This document shows positions 1-5,291 of a stretch of 5,951 nt of DNA, one piece after another. The position numbers and the translations under genes are program-made. Origin of the DNA: Anaerolineae bacterium. GTDB taxonomy: Bacteria; Chloroflexota; Anaerolineae; B4-G1; SLSP01. The stretch lies in assembly GCA_016934645.1 (NCBI GenBank), contig JAFGSL010000123.1, positions 1 to 5,951 on the forward strand. The letters are read 5' to 3'. The notes beneath the pieces are model-generated. The model saw only the letters and a program-made list of their open reading frames with translations. It did not search any database and was not told where the DNA came from. Positions within the stretch are counted from its first letter, which is position 1, and every line of letters begins with the position of its first letter.

Positions 1-1
1 G

Positions 2-1975
2 GCGCACAAGATGGAGCATCTGGTCAAGGTGCTGACGCACGAGTTGGAAGTGCGCGAAATCGGCCAGCAAATCCAGGAGAAGGCGAAGGAAGAGATCGAG
101 AAGACGCAGCGTGAGTATTACCTGCGCCAGCAGATGGATGCGATCCGCAAGGAACTGGGCGAGGGTGAGGATGGCCGTCGCGAGGTGGAGGAGTACCGGC
201 AGAAGATCGAAGAATCCGGGATGACGGAGGAAGCGAAAGAAGAAGCCGAACGCGAGTTGGCGCGCCTCGAGAAGATGCCGCCCCAGGCCGCTGAGTATTG
301 GGTTATCAAGACCTATCTGGATTGGCTGGTGGCGCTGCCGTGGCAGACGTTAACTGACGATCATCTGGATATTTCCGACGCGCGTGCGGTGCTCGACGAG
401 GATCACTACGACCTTGAGGACGTGAAAGAACGCATCCTTGAGTTCCTGGCGGTGCGCAAGTTGCGCCAGGAGCGCGGGCTTGACGAAGTCGACGAATCCG
501 ATCTGCAGGGTCGCAAGGTCGAAGGCTCGGGAGCGATTTTGTCGCTGGTGGGGCCGCCTGGTGTGGGTAAAACTTCTCTGGGGCAGTCTATCGCACGGGC
601 ATTGGGCCGTAAGTTCACGCGTATGAGCCTGGGCGGGATGCGCGACGAGGCAGAAATCCGCGGGCACCGTCGCACGTACATCGGCGCGATGCCTGGACGT
701 ATCATGCAGGCGGTCAAACGTGCGGGTGTCAAGAACCCGGTCTTTATGCTCGATGAGGTGGACAAAATCGGTTCGGACTGGCGCGGTGACCCGTCTTCGG
801 CACTGCTCGAAGTCCTGGATCCACAGCAAAATCACGCTTTCCGCGATCATTATCTCGATGTGGACTTTGACTTGAGCCAGGTGCTCTTTATCTGCACCGG
901 CAATACGATCGCGACCATCCCGGCTCCGCTTTTGGACCGGATGGAGACCATCGAGATCGATGGTTACACGGAGTACGACAAGCTGCACATTGCCGTGCAA
1001 TACCTGGTGCCGCGCCAGCTCAAGGTGAATGGCTTGCTGCCGGATGAGATCGCCTTTGGCGAGCCGGCCATTCGTGCGATCATCCGCGATTTCACCCGCG
1101 AGGCCGGCGTGCGCCAGTTAGAACGCGAGATCGGCAAGGTCTGTCGCAAAGTGGCGACACAGGTCGCCGAGATAGAAGAGAAACATTCGGCAGAGGTGGA
1201 CGAAGCGTCCACCGGAGAAGACGTCACTGGGGACGGCGCAGAAGCGGCTGGTACTTCCGAGCCAGTCGAACCGATTGAGATCACACCGGAGAAGGTGCGC
1301 GAATACCTAGGCAAGCCGCGCTATCGCTTTGAGGCCGCGCTGCGGACCGGGCGTCCCGGCGTGGCAACAGGTCTGGCGTGGACACCGACCGGCGGCGAAG
1401 TGCTCTTTGTCGAGGCGGCGGCCATGCCCGGTCAGGACGGCAATCTCCTCCTGACGGGGCATCTAGGTGACGTAATGCGTGAATCAGCGCGTATTGCACT
1501 CAGTTATGTCGAATCACATCTGGATGACCTGGGTCTCGGTGACGGCTGCTGTAAGGGAAAGATTCACCTGCACGTTCCATCCGGGGCTGTGCCGAAGGAT
1601 GGGCCTTCAGCAGGTATCACGATGGTGACGGCGCTGGTTTCGTTGCTCACAGGCCGCACAGTGCATTCTGACCTGGGGATGACAGGTGAGGTAACGCTGC
1701 AAGGCCAGGTACTCCCCATTGGCGGTCTGAAGTTGAAAGTGATGGCTGCTCACCGCGCGGGATTGAAGCGGATTATCGTGCCCAAGCTGAATGATATGGA
1801 CCTGGATGAGCTGCCAGACAAGATTCGAAATGAGGTGGAGTTCATCCTGGTGGAGGACGTCAATGAGGTATTGAAGCACGCGCTGACGCCCAAAGAAACG
1901 GAACCGGAGCCAGAGATCGCGTCTGAGACCGAAGCTGCTGAATCTGAGACTCCGCCAGCGTTGAAAGAGGCGTAG
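2..1975 (+). CDS. lon: ATP-dependent Lon protease (LonA), 5' end outside window
   Basis: Cytoplasmic ATP-dependent serine protease that unfolds and degrades misfolded and regulatory proteins as a hexamer. The reading frame is open from base 2, so the ATG at 11 is an internal Met; the N-terminal substrate-binding domain lies outside the window. Numbering from that Met: coiled-coil helical region about 1-90 with the typical [10 protein letters not shown] stretch; AAA+ module with Walker [10 protein letters not shown] (181-189), Walker [10 protein letters not shown] with D248/E249, and sensor-1 region CTGN; S16 protease domain from about 430 with PKDGPSAG, catalytic Ser533, and Lys576 in GGLKLK, spaced 43 residues apart as in E. 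coli Lon (S679/K722). An acidic linker (about 387-422) and an acidic C-terminal tail (about 625-654) are longer than in E. coli or Bacillus Lon. The gene ends at TAG 1973-1975 and is followed by an intrinsic terminator, so it closes its transcription unit. Identification is secure. Confidence 0.97.
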   Translation, partial: AHKMEHLVKVLTHELEVREIGQQIQEKAKEEIEKTQREYYLRQQMDAIRKELGEGEDGRREVEEYRQKIEESGMTEEAKEEAERELARLEKMPPQAAEYWVIKTYLDWLVALPWQTLTDDHLDISDARAVLDEDHYDLEDVKERILEFLAVRKLRQERGLDEVDESDLQGRKVEGSGAILSLVGPPGVGKTSLGQSIARALGRKFTRMSLGGMRDEAEIRGHRRTYIGAMPGRIMQAVKRAGVKNPVFMLDEVDKIGSDWRGDPSSALLEVLDPQQNHAFRDHYLDVDFDLSQVLFICTGNTIATIPAPLLDRMETIEIDGYTEYDKLHIAVQYLVPRQLKVNGLLPDEIAFGEPAIRAIIRDFTREAGVRQLEREIGKVCRKVATQVAEIEEKHSAEVDEASTGEDVTGDGAEAAGTSEPVEPIEITPEKVREYLGKPRYRFEAALRTGRPGVATGLAWTPTGGEVLFVEAAAMPGQDGNLLLTGHLGDVMRESARIALSYVESHLDDLGLGDGCCKGKIHLHVPSGAVPKDGPSAGITMVTALVSLLTGRTVHSDLGMTGEVTLQGQVLPIGGLKLKVMAAHRAGLKRIIVPKLNDMDLDELPDKIRNEVEFILVEDVNEVLKHALTPKETEPEPEIASETEAAESETPPALKEA

Positions 1976-1997
1976 ATAGATAGTGACTGGAAGAGTG

Positions 1998-2030
1998 ACG
2001 CCGCTACTTCACGTGAAGTAGCGGCGTTTT
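1998..2030 (+). terminator. Intrinsic terminator of lon
   Basis: A perfect 30-nt palindrome (1998-2027) starts 23 bases after the lon stop. It folds as a 13-bp stem (1998-2010 with 2015-2027), rich in GC at its base, with loop ACGT (2011-2014). The T-run begins at 2027 (TTTTGTT). No T-run follows on the opposite strand, so it should act only on + strand transcription. It separates lon from the downstream methyltransferase. Confidence 0.9.
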
Positions 2031-2059
2031 GTTGTCACGCAGAGTGCAATATGCCACTT

Positions 2060-2093
2060 TTGCTTTCGCCTGTCTGACGCTATAATGCCTGCC
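2060..2093 (+). promoter_or_regulatory. Probable leaderless promoter of the DNA methyltransferase
   Basis: A perfect -10 hexamer TATAAT lies at 2081-2086. The -35 is weak: TTGCTT at 2060-2065 with 15-bp spacing, or TTTTGC at 2058-2063 with 17-bp spacing. Transcription from this -10 would start about 6-8 nt downstream, at or next to the A of the ATG at 2094, giving an mRNA with essentially no leader. No Shine-Dalgarno sequence precedes either candidate ATG (2085 or 2094), which supports leaderless initiation. It lies just after the lon terminator, where a new promoter is expected. The start site itself is inferred. Confidence 0.65.
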
Positions 2094-2897
2094 ATGATAC
2101 TCGATAATCCTATTGCCACGTTTGCCGACCGGCTCATCGTCGGAGATGCCCTCGACGTGCTGCCCCAGATTCCATCGGCGAGTGTGCATCTTGTATGTAC
2201 CGATCCCCCGTATAACCTGGGCAAGGACTACGGTGCGGTAGTGGACAAGAAAGCGTGGGATGAGTACGAGCAGTTCACGCGCACGTGGCTGGCGGAGTGC
2301 GTTCGCATCCTGCGCGACGATGGCAGTCTCCATGTTTTTATGGGCGTGCGCTTTATCGCCCGGCTGTATGGTATCCTGGAGGAGATGGGTTTCCTTTTCA
2401 ACGGCTGGATCACCTGGCACTACACACAGGGCACCGGGCGGACGATTGGTTTTTCTCCGCGCCATGAGGACATTTTATACTTCACCAAGAGCACCAATTA
2501 TACTTTCAATCTCGACGCGGTGCGGATTCCACAAAAGTACTACCGCGAGCGCAACAACATGCGTGGTGCAAATCCCGGCGATGTGTGGGCGTTCTCGCAC
2601 GTTCATTACAGCAACCCGGAACGCGAAGACCATCCCACGCAGAAGCCGGAAGCGCTCATCGAGCGCATCGTGCGTGCCAGCTCGAATGAAAACGACATCG
2701 TGCTCGATCCGTTTGTCGGCAGCGGGACGACTGCGCGTGTGGCGCAAGCTCTTAACCGGCGCTATATCGGCATCGACGTGACGCCGGAATATATCACGAT
2801 GGCAGAGCGGCGTCTGGCACGCCCTTTTGCGGGCTTTGATTCGGTAGACCCGCGCGCGCGGCGACAGCCACGGGATGTGCCCGCCAGACAGGATTGA
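2094..2897 (+). CDS. Orphan beta-class DNA adenine-N6 methyltransferase
   Basis: Transfers methyl from S-adenosylmethionine to a base in a specific DNA sequence. The 267-residue protein has catalytic motif IV TDPPYNLG (D37-P-P-Y40) near the N-terminus and SAM-binding motif I LDPFVGSGTT (204-213) near the C-terminus, followed by YIGIDVTPEY. The order IV, recognition region, I defines the beta class (N6_N4_Mtase, as in HinfI, RsrI and CcrM), and DPPY points to adenine-N6. The segment HPTQKPEALIERIV just before motif I is typical of the family. An in-frame ATG at 2085 would add three residues, but it overlaps the TATAAT box, so 2094 is preferred. No restriction endonuclease or specificity subunit is adjacent, so it appears to be an orphan acting in gene regulation, cell cycle or protection. 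It lacks the long C-terminal extension of CcrM. The target sequence cannot be read from the window. The last codons and stop lie in one arm of an intergenic repeat. Confidence 0.92.
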   Translation: MILDNPIATFADRLIVGDALDVLPQIPSASVHLVCTDPPYNLGKDYGAVVDKKAWDEYEQFTRTWLAECVRILRDDGSLHVFMGVRFIARLYGILEEMGFLFNGWITWHYTQGTGRTIGFSPRHEDILYFTKSTNYTFNLDAVRIPQKYYRERNNMRGANPGDVWAFSHVHYSNPEREDHPTQKPEALIERIVRASSNENDIVLDPFVGSGTTARVAQALNRRYIGIDVTPEYITMAERRLARPFAGFDSVDPRARRQPRDVPARQD

Positions 2898-2936
2898 TAT
2901 GATTTTTCTGTCCTGAAAATCCTGTTAATCCTGTCG
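2887..2936. repeat. 9-bp tandem repeat with inverted arm overlapping the methyltransferase stop
   Basis: TCCTG recurs at exact 9-bp intervals (2911, 2920, 2929), giving three units: GTCCTGAAA, ATCCTGTTA, ATCCTGTCG. A GACAGGATT arm at 2887-2895 is the exact reverse complement of AATCCTGTC at 2927-2935, and an inner TTTTC/GAAAA stem (2904-2908 with 2915-2919) makes a nested hairpin possible. The left arm covers the last Asp codon and the start of the TGA stop. No T-run follows, so it is not a standard terminator. From memory, closely similar TCCTGT-type intergenic repeats occur in many environmental bacteria; this was not searched. Confidence 0.75.
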
Positions 2937-2955
2937 AAAATGACAATCGTTTTAT

Positions 2956-2963
2956 AAGGGGGG
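2956..2963 (+). promoter_or_regulatory. Ribosome binding site, purine tract AAGGGGGG
   Basis: AAGGGGGG ends two bases before the ATG at 2966. Its AAGG part can pair with the 16S anti-Shine-Dalgarno at a spacing of about 6 nt. It is an imperfect but clear purine-rich site and supports this start. The run of six G is also a possible slippage or sequencing-error site, but it lies outside the coding frame. Confidence 0.6.
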
Positions 2964-2965
2964 AA

Positions 2966-3982
2966 ATGGACGAAATTATTGTATTGACGGAAGGGCCGGA
3001 CCTGGAAATTGATTATCTGGCCGACTTTCAGCAGCATAAGAAGGTGCGGCAGAACCTCTTTTACACGACAGAGGGGGCGGAGACCTTCTACACTTATCGC
3101 GGCGAGGAGTTACAGGAGATCCACTCCGACGACGAGTGTGCTTTCTTCGCCCGGCAACCGCTCTGGTCAGAGGATCGGCGCATCGCCTTCGTGAGCCTGG
3201 GCTGTGGCAATGCCGGCCCTGAGAAGCCGCTCTTGCACACCGCGCACGCAGCAGGATATCCTGTGGCTTACTTCGGTGTGGACTCCTCACGGGCGATGTT
3301 AGATTTGGCGCAGCGGAATCTCACTGCTGAGCCTGTTCCACAGACCTTTGTGCTGGCCGATTTCACACGGTCCGATTTCGTAGAGCAATGGCAGACGCTG
3401 ATGCAGACGCTGACGCGTCCGCACCAGCGTCCGCACCAGCGTCCGCATCTGCCCGGATTCGATGTACAGCTTTACACGCTGCTTGGCGGTACGTTCGGCA
3501 ACTTCGAGCAAGACGTCATTGCCAAGACCCTGGCGCGCATCGTCCCCGAAGGCCAGTATCTTTACCTGGACGTCGTGCCGCAATACGAGACCGAGACCCA
3601 GAACGAACAACTGCGCAACCGGTTGATCCATCTGTCCCAGAACCTCAGTCGGTTTTTTGAGAATCTGCTGGAAAAGCTCGGTCTCGACCAGACGTGCGGC
3701 GAGTTGGTCACTGAAGAGGTTGATGAACCAGCGACTGGCGCTTTGCGCTATGTGGTGCAGTTCCACGTCCACGAAGCACTTGATTTCCCCTGTTTTGGCG
3801 GTATTGTTCGCCTTATGCCCGGCGAGTCGATCGAACTGATGAACGTCCGTGCGTACAAACCCACCGTCTTGCAGCAGTTTTTGGCGCAGTGGGGCTTCCG
3901 TTATATCGATACCTACACACCGGACGTGGGCCACTTGGCCCATCTGTGGCAGCGGTTCTTGTTCCAGAAGCTGGGAACTTGA
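2966..3982 (+). CDS. SAM-dependent methyltransferase, distantly EgtD-like
   Basis: A soluble 338-residue protein with a Rossmann-type SAM-binding fold: motif I VSLGCGNAGPEK (76-87), the acidic residue after strand 2 in YFGVDSSRAML (D106), and LADF (D132) for the adenine contact. The segment YTLLGGTFGNFEQDV (170-184) resembles the LGSTLGNF motif of Methyltransf_33 proteins such as EgtD, which trimethylates histidine in ergothioneine synthesis, and the C-terminal MNVRAYKPTVLQQFLAQWGF has the family's late Y-K-x-x-x-L-x-x-F pattern. EgtD is of similar length (about 320 residues). The canonical N-terminal FYD-x-x-GS-x-LF signature is not clear, and no EgtB partner lies nearby, so histidine as substrate is not supported; another amine or small molecule is possible. 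Residues 143-162 come from in-frame 12-bp tandem repeats. A purine-rich RBS precedes the ATG. The methyltransferase call is firm; the subfamily is tentative. Confidence 0.75.
   Translation: MDEIIVLTEGPDLEIDYLADFQQHKKVRQNLFYTTEGAETFYTYRGEELQEIHSDDECAFFARQPLWSEDRRIAFVSLGCGNAGPEKPLLHTAHAAGYPVAYFGVDSSRAMLDLAQRNLTAEPVPQTFVLADFTRSDFVEQWQTLMQTLTRPHQRPHQRPHLPGFDVQLYTLLGGTFGNFEQDVIAKTLARIVPEGQYLYLDVVPQYETETQNEQLRNRLIHLSQNLSRFFENLLEKLGLDQTCGELVTEEVDEPATGALRYVVQFHVHEALDFPCFGGIVRLMPGESIELMNVRAYKPTVLQQFLAQWGFRYIDTYTPDVGHLAHLWQRFLFQKLGT
3391..3451 (+). repeat. In-frame 12-bp tandem repeats within the EgtD-like gene
   Basis: Two adjacent arrays share a 12-bp period. Array A has two units (3391-3402 GCAGACGCTGAT and 3403-3414 GCAGACGCTGAC), reading as QTLM-QTLT. 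Array B has three units from 3416 (CGTCCGCACCAG twice, then CGTCCGCATCTG, ending at 3451), reading as RPHQ-RPHQ-RPHL. Because 12 is a multiple of three, gain or loss of units keeps the frame. The insertion falls between the D132 strand and the GGTFGNF strand, probably in a surface loop. Confidence 0.9.
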
Positions 3983-3996
3983 TACTGGTTGTTGGA

Positions 3997-4021
3997 TGGT
4001 TAGCTGGTTAGGTGGTTAGGG
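3997..4021. repeat. 8-bp tandem repeat TGGTTAGG in intergenic gap
   Basis: Three units of 8 bp: TGGTTAGC (3997-4004), TGGTTAGG (4005-4012), TGGTTAGG (4013-4020), plus a trailing G. It is preceded by related GGTTGTTGGA sequence that may be a degenerate unit. It begins 14 bases after the stop of the EgtD-like gene. Function unknown. Confidence 0.75.
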
Positions 4022-4045
4022 TGTAATTCACAACACCCAGCTTTT
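4002..4045 (+). terminator. Weak candidate terminator after the EgtD-like gene
   Basis: AGCTGG (4002-4007) is complementary to CCAGCT (4037-4042), with GTGT/ACAC (4021-4024 with 4033-4036) as an inner stem, and four T follow (4042-4045). An alternative fold pairs GGGTGT (4019-4024) with ACACCC (4033-4038). The stems are short, the loops large and the T-run short, so termination here is uncertain and partial readthrough into the sulfotransferase is plausible. Confidence 0.3.
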
Positions 4046-4078
4046 AACCCGCAAATCTTAATTCGCTGATTCACACCT

Positions 4079-5224
4079 ATGACATTCAATTTCCGGTTTT
4101 TTGCGAAAGTGTTTGTGACGGTGCTGTTCCGGTCAAAGGCACCCAACGCATGGATCTGGCTGCGGCGTGTAGTGGTGTTGTTAGCTTCCTATGCACTGTT
4201 TATCGTTGTGGAGACCGACAACTGGGTCGGTTTTTTTCTTGACAATATCCTTTTTCCGAATCACCGGACGCAGCCTATCGACAAACCCATCTTCATCATC
4301 GGCAACCCGCGCAGCGGCACGACCTTTCTGCAGCGCTTGTTAGCGCGAGATACTGCCAACTTCTCGTGCCTCAAGATGTGGGAGATTTTCTTTGCCCCAT
4401 CGATCACGCAGCGGAAGATCGTCTGGGCGTTGGACGCGGCGGATCGCTGGGTGGGTGCGCCGATTAAGCATATCGTCGATCGGATAGAAGCGCGCATCCG
4501 CGCGTCTACGAAGCTGCACCGGGTGGGATTGCATGCACCGGAAGAGGATGAATACCTGCTCCTGCACACGGCATCCACGATCATCGCTGGTTTGCTGTTC
4601 GCTGTACCGGAATTGGCAGCACCGTATATCTTCTTTGACCGAGATATTCCGCTAGAGGAGCAAACTCGCGTGATGGCATTCTATGCCGGATGCATCCGGC
4701 GTCATCTCTATGCGCACAAAGCGCAGGTTCACTTTCTGTCCAAGAATCCGTATTTCACGCCAAAGGTGGCGGCGCTGCGCACAGCCTTTCCTGACGCACA
4801 TTTCATTGTATTGACGCGCAACCCATTGAACGCGATCCCGTCGTATGCAAGTTTGTCACAGTACGTGTCGCATATCCTGTACACCAGGAACATACTCTCG
4901 GACCACAACTATATTATCACGGCGACGCAACACTGGTATCGCTATCCGGCAGCGTGTTTGTCCGGCGCACCGGACAGCTTTATCGAGGTGAAATTCGAGG
5001 ATATGGTGCACGACCCACGGGCAACGGTGAAAGCGATCTACCAGCACCTTGGTTTTGAGATTAGCCCGGCATTCGATACAATTCTGCAACAGGAAACCGA
5101 ACGAGCACGGACTTACAAGAGCGAACACGAATATTCCCTCGAAAAGATGGGCTTTACCCGCGAGGAAATCTTGACCACATACAGCGACATCTTCGAGAAA
5201 TGGGGATTTGAGAAAGAAGAATAG
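4079..5224 (+). CDS. Sulfotransferase family protein (Sulfotransfer_3-like), possibly membrane-associated
   Basis: Predicted to transfer a sulfonate group from PAPS to an unidentified acceptor such as a carbohydrate, lipid or small metabolite. The 381-residue protein has the 5'-phosphosulfate-binding loop FIIGNPRSGTTFLQRLLA (G75 to A88 region) and a 3'-phosphate-binding segment VLTRNPLNAIPSYASL with R247 and S255. The ILFP followed by KPIFIIGNPRSGTTF arrangement is characteristic of bacterial Sulfotransfer_3 proteins. An N-terminal hydrophobic stretch (about 31-44, just after Arg29-Arg30) could be a short membrane segment or signal anchor; it is short, so membrane attachment is unproven. No Shine-Dalgarno sequence precedes the ATG, and no better start is visible downstream before the conserved loop. 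A terminator-like hairpin lies in the early coding region (4214-4239). No sulfate activation genes (cysD, cysN, cysC) are nearby, so PAPS must come from elsewhere in the genome. Confidence 0.88.
   Translation: MTFNFRFFAKVFVTVLFRSKAPNAWIWLRRVVVLLASYALFIVVETDNWVGFFLDNILFPNHRTQPIDKPIFIIGNPRSGTTFLQRLLARDTANFSCLKMWEIFFAPSITQRKIVWALDAADRWVGAPIKHIVDRIEARIRASTKLHRVGLHAPEEDEYLLLHTASTIIAGLLFAVPELAAPYIFFDRDIPLEEQTRVMAFYAGCIRRHLYAHKAQVHFLSKNPYFTPKVAALRTAFPDAHFIVLTRNPLNAIPSYASLSQYVSHILYTRNILSDHNYIITATQHWYRYPAACLSGAPDSFIEVKFEDMVHDPRATVKAIYQHLGFEISPAFDTILQQETERARTYKSEHEYSLEKMGFTREEILTTYSDIFEKWGFEKEE
4214..4239 (+). terminator. Terminator-like hairpin inside the sulfotransferase gene
   Basis: ACCGAC (4214-4219) pairs with GTCGGT (4226-4231) around loop AACTGG, and the stem can extend outward by a G-T wobble and an A-T pair. 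It is followed directly by a T-run (seven T at 4231-4237, then CTT). The shape is that of an intrinsic terminator, about 135 nt into the coding region, where the bases encode TDNWVGFFL. It could attenuate untranslated transcripts or be a by-product of coding Gly-Phe-Phe. Ribosomes translating through would prevent folding. Confidence 0.3.
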
Positions 5225-5253
5225 ACGTTGAGAGGAAATGGCTCGTCGATGAC

Positions 5254-5281
5254 GAGTTACGAATTACGGATCACGAATTAG
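5254..5281. repeat. Degenerate 7-bp tandem repeat GAATTAC before the GH4 gene
   Basis: Four consecutive 7-bp units: GAGTTAC, GAATTAC, GGATCAC, GAATTAG. The last unit runs straight into the ribosome binding site of the next gene, sharing its AG. A small CTCGTC/GACGAG hairpin (5242-5247 with 5251-5256) overlaps the start of the array; no T-run follows it, so it is not a terminator. Confidence 0.7.
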
Positions 5282-5285
5282 GAGG
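5280..5285 (+). promoter_or_regulatory. Strong Shine-Dalgarno AGGAGG for the GH4 gene
   Basis: A perfect AGGAGG sits 6 nt before the ATG at 5292 and fixes that start. It is the only consensus Shine-Dalgarno site in the window, in contrast to the leaderless-type and SD-less starts of the two genes at 2094 and 4079. Confidence 0.9.
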
Positions 5286-5291
5286 ATTTCT

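Noticed and set aside
11..13. ATG at 11 as the true start of lon
   Set aside because: The frame is open upstream to base 2, no RBS can be seen, and a 654-residue protein starting in the coiled-coil region would lack the N-terminal domain; truncation by the window edge is simpler.
350..1000. Long minus-strand open frame of 216 codons opposite lon
   Set aside because: It is the antisense shadow of the conserved AAA+ region of lon; its translation is rich in Arg, His and Gln with no recognisable domain, and no RBS or promoter was seen.
2260..2781. Plus-strand open frame of 173 codons in another frame within the DNA methyltransferase
   Set aside because: It overlaps the conserved methyltransferase frame and reads as Ser/Arg-rich low-complexity sequence, typical of an out-of-frame shadow.
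2094..2897. Methyltransferase as part of a restriction-modification or phage defence system
   Set aside because: No endonuclease, specificity subunit or defence-associated gene lies on either side; neighbours are lon and a small-molecule methyltransferase.
2937..2953. AAAATGA/TCGTTTT stem before the EgtD-like gene as a riboswitch or terminator
   Set aside because: It is a short AT-rich stem with a wobble pair, without T-run or conserved riboswitch core.
2951..2965. TTTATA/TATAAG as a promoter for the EgtD-like gene
   Set aside because: It lacks a matching -35 and would place the transcript start inside or after the ribosome binding site, which is otherwise well placed for a leadered mRNA.
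3299..3943. Minus-strand open frame of 214 codons opposite the EgtD-like gene
   Set aside because: The sense strand carries clear SAM-binding motifs and an RBS; the antisense product shows no domain.
4239..4267. Perfect -35 hexamer TTGACA right after the intragenic T-run
   Set aside because: No -10-like hexamer occurs at 16-18 bp spacing (4262-4267 is CACCGG), so it is not a promoter; the bases encode conserved Leu-Asp-Asn.
2887..5281. Short repeats as a CRISPR array
   Set aside because: Units are 7-12 bp and directly tandem with no spacers, and no cas gene is present.
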